Of a DNA stretch of 64,000 bases, positions 46,196 through 57,299 are shown piece by piece. The stretch spans positions 16,698,485-16,762,484 of the forward strand of contig CM055820.1 in NCBI GenBank assembly GCA_029582265.1, read 5' to 3'. The number at the start of each line of letters is the position of its first letter. The stretch's first letter is position 1. The translations under genes and the position numbers were made by a program. Source of the stretch: Zoroaster sp. YZ-2022. Lineage: Eukaryota > Echinodermata > Asteroidea > Forcipulatida > Zoroasteridae. Under the pieces are notes generated by a model. It searched no databases. It was given only the letters and a program-made list of their open reading frames with translations, and had not been told where the DNA came from.

Positions 46196-46594
46196 TTCTG
46201 GTACAGAAATTTAAAACTTAACACATAGTTAGACCTTAACATGTAGTTGTATCCTAGTTTGTGAGGTCATGGTTAAGGCATCAGATATCGAATTGACTAA
46301 ATCAAAGTTTAATATTTCAAAAAATCATATCTCATGAAGCACAAAAGATATTTTCACAATCTTTGCCTCATCTTAAAGACCTTGAACTATGCCACATTTC
46401 GTTCGCAGGCATGACCCTAATCTGACCTCTCCTTTCTTTCGAAACCAGAAATGTTTAAGCGAAGAAATATTCTGAATCACTATTCTGTAAATGTATATTT
46501 TTGCTATCTTGAGAAAAAATTAGAATTTTACCAAATTTGGCACAATTGACACCCATATTACGAGGAAAAAGTTTGTGTATTCTCTCTCTCTCTC

Positions 46595-47250
46595 TAGGTC
46601 GTCCTCAGACGAGCCCTCCATCGACGCTTCCAGTCATCCCGGTTCTCCATACATCTGGCCAGTTCGTTGGTACTTAGCACTCCTGCATCCTTCCTGAGTA
46701 CGTCCATGTATGTTAATGTAGGACGTCCTCGTGACCGATGCCCATGTGTTGGTTCCCACAGCACCAATTTGCTGGATGGCAGCTCTTGATGTCTTTGGCA
46801 ATGTCCTGCTCCTGCGGACTCCCGCCGCTGGAAGTATAGGATTTGGGATGACTTTGTTCTCCATGGTTGGCTTTACTATGCTGATTAAGGACTGTGGGGC
46901 GCAACTCCTCGCAGTCCTGGTTTTAGTTCAGAGTGTCCTTCTCCTAGATGGGTTGCCTTCCACGGCTATGAGCCCCATCTGCCCATGCTATTTGCCCATA
47001 GCTGGGACAGTGGTTGGCAGGCGCCAGGGCGTGTCCACACACCGGTGGGCCTGCGCGCCTTGCCTCTGGGGCCCACTGCTGCTCCGAGATCCCCTACAGT
47101 TTAGCCTGGGACCTCAAGGTACCCAGTTACCGTGTGTGGCCACGAGGAGGCACTGCAGAAGTCTTGGCGATGGAGCGGCTTTGTACTACGCATCACACAG
47201 CCCTGCATGCAAGCATGCACACACACTGTGTATTACTTCACATGATTGAA
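46595..47250 (-). pseudogene. LINE reverse-transcriptase gene 3' remnant
   Basis: On the minus strand the end of this GC-rich island reads ELPSSKLVLWEPTHGHRSRG, then RPTLTYMDVLRKDAG, then STNELARCMENRDDWKRR, then WRARLRTT. The order RGRP…TYxDxLxxD…LxxxMxxRxxW is the familiar C-terminal tail of LINE-encoded reverse-transcriptase polyproteins in invertebrates. The preceding few hundred bases on this strand are GC-rich and probably belong to the same copy, but no catalytic YxDD motif is present and the frame does not continue cleanly. It is a dead 5'-truncated insertion. Confidence 0.7.
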
Positions 47251-48198
47251 CCGGAACTTACGGTTGGAAGAATTTAAAATTATATTGGATGACTGAACCA
47301 GAAGTTAATGTATTCAGTATAGCACATTATATGTCATTTTTTATTATATATTATGAAAACTCATACCTCCTGAGGTAACTCTTGTCTTTTATTTATTTTT
47401 ATTTTTATATTCTGACCACAAAACATCAAATTTAAAATAAAAACATAGTCTTCCAAGTCACACTTGTTAATTTCTAACGTATTGCTTAAATCTCACAACT
47501 TTTCCAAGTTCAACAGCCAATATCTCAGGAAATAAATGGCCTATTAGAAAACAAAAAACACAATTAAATTCCTTACATTAATAGCTTGTAATTCTTGTGA
47601 AATGAGTTACCATAAATGCTTCGATGGTCAAATTAATGGCACACGAAGTAACGATTTTAAAAGGTTATATCTCATAGCTTCAATTCGATGTATAATTTGA
47701 CAAAGCTGGGGGGAAAATAAAAATAGGGTGTTAAAGCTATATAATGTAATCTTACCTGCTCAGTAAGGTGGAGAACAAATGGATGATGATGGACATATGT
47801 ATACTTCAAATTATTCCAAGATATTTATTTCATGAAAAATCAGGCCTCGTGTTGAGATTTGGAGGCAATGTGAATGGGAATTTTGACATGGTTCCTGTGT
47901 ATGAACTATTCTTTGAAATATATATATATCAAAACTATGATCAATGACGTCATTACTACGTCACTACGGAAAATTAAAACAGGTCGAAAAACAATTATTT
48001 CTCTATCTCAAAAGTTATAGATCAGAATTTTGTCAAATTTAGAATATAAACAATCTATGTCAATATGAAGACAAGTTTCATCTTAATCACGTGACCAAAA
48101 CTTAATATGAGAATAAAAAAGTAGTTTACGATATAATTTTAAAGGTTAATAAACAAATTAGGCGATGCTGTTTCCTTCGCCTATAATTCAAACTAAAA

Positions 48199-48266
48199 AG
48201 GGCGCTATGCACATTGAGCGGTTGGACATAATATTATGTCCAACCGCTCAATGTGCATAGCGCCCT
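48199..48266. repeat. Perfect 68-bp palindrome
   Basis: Arms of 34 bases with no spacer, centred between 48232 and 48233 (GACATAAT/ATTATGTC at the centre, AGGGCGCTATGC at the outside). It extends a few bases further with one mismatch. No coding role is visible. Confidence 0.9.
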
Positions 48267-49599
48267 CTTTTAAACTTGCAGACGAAACCATTGTGACATT
48301 CATTTAGGCTTTTACAGATCTCTGATATTGTAATCAAATTAATTACTGGCATTCAAATTTGACAGATACTTATACCATAACATGTAGTTGTCAATAAATT
48401 GATGACATATAGTTTCAGGTAAAGTTGTGACGTCATGGTGACGTCATCAGATAGCGAAATACACTAAAATCAAATTTTAATATTTCCAAAAGTCATATCT
48501 CATGAACCACAAAAGATATTTTCACAATCTTTGCATCATCTTACAGATCTTGAATTATGTGACATTTCGTACGCAGACATGACCCCAATCAGACCTCTCT
48601 TTCCGGTCGAAACCGGATATGGTATATGGCTTCAGTGGACGAAATTACTATTGACATGTGACCTTTTTAAAAATGTGAAGGATGACGTCATCACCTGTCA
48701 CAGTGCCCTCTTGTGGCAGGTTTAGAAAAATAATAATCTCAAAAATCATGGGAAATTTGAATATGACTTCTGCGAATAAAGTGATAGTGACATCTTATAA
48801 TCTCAAAAAATATGTTTGATAACATCATCAAAGTTCCAATCTCAGAAATTGAACTAAAGCAAGTACTAACGTTATTTGTTCATGATCACGAGAAAGTTTC
48901 ATTGTGTCATATATATGACCTTCAAATCACCTGTTCTGACCTTTACTTCCGGTCCAAACAGGAAGTCCAAAGTCAACAGATTCTAATGCAAAATTGATAT
49001 ATTTTTTGAATATGAAATTGATATTGTTATAATAAAATATGATACACCTTTGCAAAATATGATATTGACATCATCGTTGATAATTTGATTGAACCGGAAG
49101 TTGACTCGAACACCGTGTGTTTGTTCAAACAAAAACTTAAGCTCTAGTTTTACTTCTTCTTCTCAGTGGCGGCTGTCCGGCAACAAAGGCATCCTTGCTA
49201 AGCATATACAGCCTTCAAACTTAACACATGAACAGAACATAACAAGCTGACGAAACCAAATCAACTTGATGCCATTTGTCTATTACGGAATGATGTTTTT
49301 CGAACGAAAACGCAGACGACTAAACGAATAATTAACGAAAAGCCTACACTTTTTCCCAATTGACGCACCACGCATTTTTCGTAATCCTTCATGTTACCAC
49401 TGTGCATTAGTATTCTCTATTGGTGTCAATTTCGCAGCCGGGAAACTGCAATGTGTCACTTCGCTCTGTATCCGAAAATCATACACAGTCACTTCGCGGT
49501 GCATCATGTCGCGACGCGTCGGTGCAATCCCATCATTGAACTGTCTTTGTTGCATGGTTACGGTGTCACAGTATCTTTGTAAGTAGAACAAATAACATT

Positions 49600-50054
49600 G
49601 GAAAGAATGTCGTATCCGGCCGCCACTTTTTAAGGGCTTTTTTTGATTTTTTTTGCAACCACTAACCAGTTAAAAAATCATTCTATCGATTTTTGGTGGT
49701 ACAGAAAGCAAATACTATCTTTAAAATCCACTTTTATTATGGTTTTCGGACTTGATTTCCCTTCTAAAAAAATCCTCCCCTTCAGAAAATAGAAGCATCC
49801 TATTATAGTTGCCACTACGCATGTACAATGACTGTGTTGGTCACTAATTGTGGAGTTTACAAGATCAGACTGACATGACTGAGGAAGTCATCGTATACCA
49901 AAAATGCCTGATTTTTCATAAAATAAATATCCTGGAATAATTTGAAGTATATGTCCATCATCATCCATATGTTCTCCACCTTACCAGGTAGGTAAGATTA
50001 CATTATTGGTTATATTTAATGAAAAATAGTGGCGGCCAGATACAACATTCTACC
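49600..50054 (+). mobile_element. TIR element (family GGAAAGAATGTCG), copy 2
   Basis: Same ends and interior as copy 1 at 2496-3211 but without the foldback insertion, so it shows the uninterrupted element of about 455 bases. Terminal repeat GGAAAGAATGTCGTATCCGG; right end CAACATTCTACC. Confidence 0.85.
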
Positions 50055-50690
50055 CATAACAATATTCTTAACAGTCATACACTGTTAGCACGAACAGACA
50101 TTTGTAGAAAAACCTATTTAGTTTCGTGTTTTGCCAACGAAGTTACAGTTCGTGTGGTTCCTCAGTGTTGTTGTTTTGCATCAGTCATGAATATTGTGGG
50201 GGGAGTCAAGGTACATGACTACAGCTACATGTCTACCACTGGGCCAAAAAATGAGGAAAAATGCTTATAAATTAGGCTTGATAGACCATCGATCAACTAT
50301 GGAGAAAGGCATAGACTGAACAAACCGGTGCTTAGCAGCATCTACCTGGACATGGTGGATTCTGGGTGAGTATCTTAATCATGATCAATATTAATTTGCA
50401 TTGCTATCGGTAGACATAACATGATGTACATGTGTACTATGAACACAATCATGACAATGTCCCCTGGCAATTATGTGCAACCCCTGATTACATACTCTAC
50501 ATATTTGACAGGAAAAATGGTGAAATGGAAGCTTAAATTTTGGTTTAGATTCTCATATTATCAAACATTTTTATTTGGTGGGGACACATAGGCCTAAGGA
50601 CCAAATTAATTTGTCCGAAGTGCTTTTATCTTAGAGAAACAAACAAAAAACAATTATAATAAATTTTTGTAAAAATTCAAGAAGTTACCA
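50055..50690. other. Intergenic, no gene supported
   Basis: An open stretch near 50284-50365 (GERHRLNKPVLSSIYLDMVD) ends in a GTGAGT that could be a splice donor, but it matches nothing I recognise and has no clear acceptor. Nothing else noted. Confidence 0.3.
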
Positions 50691-50704
50691 GACATAACTT
50701 TATG

Positions 50705-50925
50705 AAACACCCCTGGTAGCAGAAACACGTAAAAATCACGTGTTAATAACGTTGTGTTACACGTCTTTATGACGTCTTCAAATGACGTCTTTATGACGTA
50801 AATTTGCACAGATGTAAGACGTCATATCGACGTTGTACATTCCACGTGATTATTACGTCTTCCCAGTGGGCACACGACGTCTTTAAGACGTGTTATAGAC
50901 GTGTTATAAATGTCTTATTTTGGTC
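50705..50925. repeat. ACGTC/CACGTG-dense repeat
   Basis: Many copies of GACGTC, ACGTCT, CACGTG and their complements within about 200 bases, including CCCAGTGGGCACACGACGTC. A similar motif-dense tract is at about 56925-57190. Probably a diverged short-unit repeat. Confidence 0.5.
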
Positions 50926-52865
50926 GTATATGCAAAACAAAACGACATCTTTTTCTAAAGCATTACGGTGGAAGTTTCTCAAATTGTATGGACGGAGTGC
51001 TGCAACTGCTATGAGATGGATCTACAGATGCTGAAATTAATCAATGCAATTGTTAATTGTATAGAATGTTTTTCACTTACCTACACGTACACGTAGTCTG
51101 GTTACGACTCCTGATCCTCTCCAGTTACTTAAGTACGGAACATGTATCCTTTATATACTGTCTTTTTAGGTGTTCGAGCTACGGCGCGAACACCTATTGA
51201 TATTGTTCGGTTTTTTTTAGGTGTTTGGGTTGGTGCCCAAACACCTCTTGATATTGTTCGGTTTTTTTTTTCTTCTTCTTCTCTTTAAGAATTATCCAGA
51301 GACAAAAACATAGTTGCAGAGTTCACAGAACCTTAAAACTTCACACATAGTTAGACCTTAACATGTAGTTTTATGTCAAATTGTGACGTCATAGTGTGAT
51401 CATCAGATATCGAATTACACAAAATCAAAGTTTAATATTTTCAAAAAATCATATCTCATGAAACACAAACGATATTTTCACAGTCTTTGCACCATGTTAT
51501 AGATCTTTAATTATGTGATTTTTCGTACACAGACGTGACCCCAATCCGACCTCTGCTTCCGGTCGAAACCGGAAGTTGAAAATTTCAAAAAATTCAAAAA
51601 ATCATATCTCATGAACCACAGAAAATATTTTCACAATCTTTGCATCATCTTAAAGACCTTGAACTATGTCACATTTCTTACACAGACATGACCCCAATTT
51701 GACCTCTCCTTCCGGTCGAAAACAGAAGTTTAAATGAACGACTATTCAGAAGCACAGCCATACTGACGTTCTCTTACACACAGACATATCGGCCTATAGT
51801 GTGTGTATATGCATTATCTAATTAGAATAGAATAGTTCGAGTTTACGAAGACCGCGCGCGCAGGTCATGACCTGCCATGCATGCACGCGCACAGTATAGT
51901 ACCATGCAGCAGCAAAAACAATGGCTTCCCTGAGTGTCGGGCCCGTCTGCAGAAAATGCGTCGCAGAAAATGTACTAATTTAGCATGGAATCCAAATTGT
52001 TATCATTTTTGGAGATGAGTTGGACAAAGATTCTTTCATGTGCAAGTGGATGGAAGAAATAGACGGTATGGTTGAGTGTGATATTGCCAATGTCTAAGCG
52101 TTAGGGCTGTTGGAGCTAACGTACATAACATACGTCGCAGCTAACGTTACAGGTAATGTAGGAATTAATTTTAAAAGAATTTGAAAAATATCTGGACCTA
52201 ATCAGACTACATATATTTTGTAAAATAGTTGGACTTAGGCCTATATGAAAAATATCCTTGACAATTTAACTTATGTCTTCAGACTTTAATATCTCATTGT
52301 GATCTGTCCCTCAGTATCGTGTAGTGACAATTTAAAAAAAAGATCATTCCTGGTGATTATTTTCAATAGTTACCATGTTAATACCTTGACCAACAAAATA
52401 AACTATAACCCTAACCACCCCAAATCCATCAAAATCCTGAAAGGGGCACTTTTTTGGGAAAAAAATCAGCACTGTTGAAAAATGGGATCTTTATAATGGA
52501 GTTTTATCAGATACTTAAAAGTAATACTACATGTAGTTGCACAAACATAACTTTGTACATGAGCCAAGAATATTCAACCTTTGGCGGTGTAAATAAGCAT
52601 GGAAATGAACTTCAAGCTGAACTAAAGTTTTGGGTTATTTTTTCATAGTGTATACAATGAAGATGGATGCTGACCCAATTATTTATTATTTTACATGTAT
52701 GGATGAATAGCCGACATTCCTAAAATTAATTACCATTCGATTTACAGATTTATGGGTACCACTCTGAGTGGTACAAATGCTTCCATGCCATTTGCAGGGC
52801 TGAGAGGAAGAAATAAGATTAAGAAGAAACAGAAACATCAAGGTAGGCAAATATTGAAAAATACG

Positions 52866-53298
52866 GGTAGAATGTCGCATCCGACCGCCACTTTTTCTCA
52901 TTCAGTATAACCATTAAAGTAATCTTACCTACCTCGTAAGGTGGAGAACATATGGATGATGATGGACATATACTTCACATTATTCCAGGATATTTATTTC
53001 ATGAAAAATCAGCCATTTTGCTATACGATGAATTCCTCAGTCATGTCAGTCTGATGTCGTAAACTCCACAATTAGTGACCAACACAGTCATTTGTACATG
53101 CGCAGTGGCAACTATAATAGGATCCTTCTATTTTCTGAAGGGGAGGATTTTTTAGAAGGGAAATAAAAGTGGATTTTAAAGATAGTTTTCGCTTTCTGTA
53201 CCACCAAAAATCGATAGAATAATTTTTAACTGGTTAGTGGTTGCAAACAAATTCCCAAAAACCCTTTAAAAGTGGCGGTCGGATACGACATTCTTTCC
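52866..53298 (-). mobile_element. TIR element (family GGAAAGAATGTCG), copy 3
   Basis: Inverted relative to copies 1 and 2: begins GGTAGAATGTCGCATCCGAC and ends GGATACGACATTCTTTCC. The interior aligns with the other copies in reverse. Flanks GAAAAATAC and AAAAATTC hint at, but do not prove, a duplicated AAAAAT target. Confidence 0.85.
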
Positions 53299-53328
53299 AA
53301 AAATTCAATCAAGTTTCAAGTATGCAGT

Positions 53329-53737
53329 AAGCTTGGGCGATAACGATTTTTTTTATCCACGATATATCGGCAAACATATTGCAATTTTCAATAATATCGC
53401 AATTCTTTTTTTGCATTCATGCATGATTGCTTTAGAGCCAATAACCACAGGTATGTACCCCTCTACAAGTGTCACAATAAATTGCAAATTTATTTGCAGA
53501 GCGTGTATGTACTTCTGAAGTAGTTTGCTTTTGTTTCTCATTTCTAAAAGCTCAAAAGACTAATGGTTTTATTTCCATGGAATGTCTGACTTGACTCACA
53601 ATGTCGATTTATATTTTATTGTGATATATTTGTATTCGCGATTCGCCGATATGCCGATAACTTAAATAGGTTCTCGATATTGTAATCGAATAAAAAAGTT
53701 ATTGCAATATTCGATATCGTGTTTATCGCCCAAGCTT
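53329..53737. mobile_element. 409-bp TIR element with 10-bp target duplication
   Basis: Ends AAGCTTGGGCGATAA and TTATCGCCCAAGCTT are perfect inverted repeats of 15 bases; pairing continues less perfectly inward (CGATAT…ATATCG, ATTGCAAT). It is flanked exactly by AGTATGCAGT at 53319-53328 and 53738-53747. A 9-11 base duplication fits Mutator-like elements. No transposase. Confidence 0.85.
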
Positions 53738-56278
53738 AGTATGCAGTAAAATTGTTTCTAGTTATATGTTGCTTTTTCGTTTCTTTCTATCTGTTTACCT
53801 TGTCTTGTGTGTGTACTTTTGTTAATTTTCACTCTCTTTTTGTCTACAATGCCCATTCCCCATACTCACTTATTTCTCTATTTCTGTTAAATATTTATCA
53901 TTCTTTCTTCATACATATTCAGGTCAATATGAGCTCGAGCGGTAAGAACGCAGCACTGAACCCCAGAGAAGAAAACCGTGGTCTTCATCAGACTTACTCC
54001 CTGACAAACCGAGAAAAATTGAGAAAAAAAACTGATAAGTATTCACAGTGCCAAACCTTGATTGCATGCCAACTGTTTGAAGCAGCCCAACGGAAAGATG
54101 AGAGGTTACTTTTGCAAATCGAAGATAAAGATCTTGTGGGTTTAGAAGTTTGCTATCACTGTCTTTGCTATAATGAGTATGTACCCAATTCTTGACAAGG
54201 CCAGATCCATCAGATAAAATACCTATTTGGTACAATGATGCATAAATAAAATTCTGTGAAGAAGTCATCCAGAAGAGAATAATAAAAACAATGAAATTCT
54301 TTTCACAAAGTCATTACATCGTAAGTTCATCAAGTACATGTATGTACAAGAAGTGGAGGGAGTTGATTGGAGTTGACCCACAATCTGAAAACACGTCTGA
54401 AAGTACATTTCCTACGCTGGTAATTCATAGATCATTTACTAAGAATACAGTTGACTTGGTGTACAGCCAAACTCTCCCTGCAAAAGAACTGGTATAGAGA
54501 CTGCAGTTGGCTCAGACACATTATGTACTGATACTGATACAGACAGCAGTTAAGGTGCTGGAGAAGCAGAGAGATTTTTACATAAAAGTGCATATCTTCA
54601 CACACTCTTCAATGCATCAGCTGTACTATATAATACACTTATAATGAAGAAATCACATGGCATTACAGTTGCCCTGGCCATCAACTTCAGATGACTTATC
54701 CTTGCACACTGCTTAACAAATGAGCCAGTAATTTTCAATTCCCTGCTTTGTTCATCTTACACTAGGACACTGATTCCATGATCCGTTGAAAGTCTACTCT
54801 GATTGAGATGATATTGCCCCTTTAACTATTATCTTTAATTGAAAAATTCTGTTGACTTTCTTTTCATGCACCAGTAAAAGGTTTAACAATACTAGCCAAA
54901 ACCAATTAATGCCAGGGACTACAGGTTCACTTGTTGGAATATTTAGTACTTCAGAAAAAGATTATTCTTTTCATTGCAAATTAGACCTAGAAGTTTGGAT
55001 AACCTTTATCCTGTATGAAATGGATTACTATTGATGGGTGCAAAAATGGATGGAAAAGGAGTATCATGACCATGACAAAATAAAGCAGAAGTGTCATTTC
55101 CTTTATTACTTATTAATTGTGTGTATTAACGAAGAATGTGTTTTATCAATTTAAATATTTACACAAAACATTGACAATTAATAACCAATACTGAACTTTT
55201 AAAGATGATAAAAGATTTACAAATTGGTCTCTGATGTAGGCAGGGTTAGAATCAGGGTTGCCCAAAGCGGGTGGGGCTCAAGGCAAGGAGATGGGGGATG
55301 GAAACGAAACCCCAAAATATTGAGATGTTATGGTCAATTTAGATTGTTTTCACATGATCAATTAAATTGGAATACTACCCCAAGACAACATGGATCTTAC
55401 CCTGGGAGTAAGGGGTAGAGGACTGGGGATCAGACGGGTTGAGACCTTTATTCAATGCAATTTTTTTAAACTGGTTCATTTTTACAATGACAAATATTCC
55501 CCAAATATGGAATCCCTTTCCAAACTCTTCCAAACATAAAAACATAGCCCATGTGAACTATTCAAATTATACAAAATTGAAATGTACATTAAAATGTACA
55601 GTTTTCTAAAATAGGCCGAAAAGAGGGCGCTATTTTCATGTCATTCAAATGCAAATATCTGCCAAACGGGCAAGTTTCGTGATTGTGGATTTATATATTA
55701 GCAATTTACATGTAATGATCTACTGTTTCCACGCTCATGCCTGATATGTGTCACAAAACTCAATTTCTGAACACACTTTCATTGCACACCCCCTAGTCTA
55801 GTAGTCTGAAGTCAAATTACACGCCGAACTTATCTCTCGTAGCCATAGTCTCTTGTCAAGTCGCACTTGACACCACTGATGCGAGTTTTGTCATGAAACC
55901 TTTCTGAAGAGAACAACCATATTTACCAAGTTCAGACTTAATTTGGTTGGAGGAATTTAAAATTATATGGGATGACTGAACCGGAAGTTAATGTATTCAG
56001 CACATGTTATTTTCATTATATATCATAAAAACACATATCTCCTGAAGTAACTCATATTATGAGGAACAATTTTGTGAAGTATGAATGACGTCACATAATT
56101 GAACCAGAAGTTAATGTATTCAGTATAACACAATATGTGGTATTTTATATATATTACATATTATGAAAACTCATATCTCCTGAAGTAACTCTTGTCTTTT
56201 AATAACTTTAGGTGATGATGTCATATTAGGCGCACTCGAACACCTTGAGTTTGTTTTTAACAAACTCTATACCTCTAG

Positions 56279-57299
56279 TTGAAACTATTTTTAGTCATGG
56301 TGGCATGCAATTATAACCTATATTTCAATATTTTAATTTTGAATGTACTTTTTTACATAAACATAGAAGAGAACATCAAAATCATACCTTTTTAATCATA
56401 AAATTAACATTAAATTATTTGAAAATGGCGTTAAATCACCCATTTTTACATATTTAAACATTGGAAATGATTCGAGCGCAAAGCTATGTCAAAGTAAGGT
56501 CAGATCATTTACATATTGAATATATCCCAGAGTGCAATGGGAGCGGCCATATTACGGGTTTCGGCCGTAAAACAATGAGAAAGGGATGATTACGGTAATT
56601 CACCGTAGAATTTACAAACTTTTCGGCGTAAAATTACGGTAATCCAGTCACCAAAATCAGGAGGATCGGGAACCGTTCTACGGACGCGTGCGCGGTCGTA
56701 AAACGAGGCATATTTTTTGGAAATAGACTAAAATCGTGCAAAACCTTTGAAACTATAACCATTCTTCATTTTATCATTTTTACACGGCCTGAATTTCTCA
56801 AATTTAAAATTAACTTACAATTACGTGAGGAAATATTGCAATCTTTCTCCCCACTTCGGGAAAATTCGTTTTCCCTTGGCATCATCCTCGCCAACCTTAA
56901 TTAAAGGCCCGTCGTGATTTTTACGTGAATATCACGTGATGCCAATGGTCGTAACTTTGTTGTGTGAGCGACGTGATTATCACGTCATATTCCAGTCAAG
57001 AAAACATGCGGAAAATCTGGTTAAATATTGACGTGAAAATCACGTCATAATATGGTCATCAAGAATCTTGAATTTGACGATAAAAACTCAATTCATGTAA
57101 GACGTAATTCTCACGTCATAATTGCGTCAGTCATACGACGTACGACGAGATTACCAGTTGACGACGTCTTCACGACGTCAGTCTGCTATCAGGGACGAGG
57201 GGGAGCACCTATTTTTAATAAATTTTCACAGATTTTCACATACAATTTTCAGGAGATCTAATGTTAACGATGAATTTCATTTAATTTTAATGGTTGTTT
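56279..57299. repeat. Non-coding, with ACGTC/TCACGT-dense tract
   Basis: No gene. From about 56925 to 57190 there are many TCACGT, ACGTGA, GACGTC and CGACGT motifs, several in the spacing ACGTGAttATCACGTCAT. A further stretch at about 56545-56650 repeats ATTACGG and TTTACGG. Resembles the tract at 50705-50925. Confidence 0.45.

Larger units (their letters stand above)
46200..49147 (+). mobile_element. Rolling-circle-type element, subfamily 2, composite
   Basis: Ends at CTCGAACACCGTGTGTTTG…CTTAAGCTCTAG (CTAG 49144-49147), the same 3' terminus as the array units. The body has diverged relatives of the 150-bp repeat (TCATATCTCATGAA.CACAAAAGATATTTTC, GACATGACCCCAATC.GACCTCT, TTCCGGTC.AAAC.GGAAG) near 46315-46450, 48450-48620 and 48910-48970. 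A LINE fragment (46.6-47.2 kb) and a perfect palindrome (48199-48266) interrupt it. No 5' head was found, so the left boundary is approximate. Confidence 0.6.
51921..54176 (+). pseudogene. Disrupted gene with C-x2-C and YHxxCY motifs
   Basis: Three exon-like parts are visible. (a) 51921 to about 52065: MASLSVGPVCRKCVAENVLI, in-frame TAG, then HGIQIVIIFGDELDKDSF and MCKWMEEID, before GTATGG. (b) 52747-52846, after TTTACAG: IYGYHSEWYKCFHAICRAER, then a frameshift or stop, ending at GTAGGC. (c) 53923-54176, after CATATTCAG: CQTLIACQLFEAAQRKDERL then LLQIEDKDLVGLEVCYHCLC and YNE before GTATGT. Parts (b) and (c) resemble a Cys/His-rich region (…DLVxxEVxYHxxCYxxY) of poorly characterised multi-copy invertebrate proteins, possibly zinc-binding. 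Two transposons sit between (b) and (c). The premature stop and frameshift make it a pseudogene. It lies within a rolling-circle-type element and may be a captured fragment. Part (c) alone is an open frame. Confidence 0.5.
51168..56278 (+). mobile_element. Rolling-circle-type element, subfamily 2, two heads, encloses broken gene
   Basis: Two palindromic heads open the element at 51168-51195 (AGGTGTTCGAG…GCGCGAACACCT) and 51219-51246 (AGGTGTTTGGG…GCCCAAACACCT), each after a T-run and followed by TTGATATTGTTCGG. A TTC tract and two subfamily-2 internal repeats with full CTTCCGGT/ACCGGAAG palindromes follow. The 3' terminus is CTCGAACACCTTGAGTTTG…CAAACTCTATACCTCTAG (CTAG 56275-56278). Between 51.8 and 55.9 kb is foreign sequence: exons of a disrupted gene, a TIR element and a 409-bp element with 10-base target duplications. 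That the heads and tail belong to one insertion is inferred from order and orientation. Confidence 0.6.

Noticed and set aside
46731..47249. 172-codon plus-strand frame in the GC-rich island
   Set aside because: It is antisense to a recognisable LINE C-terminal reading on the minus strand and matches no family.
54291..54497. 68-codon frame as an additional exon of the Cys/His gene
   Set aside because: No convincing acceptor or phase match with the exon at 53923-54176 and no recognisable motif.
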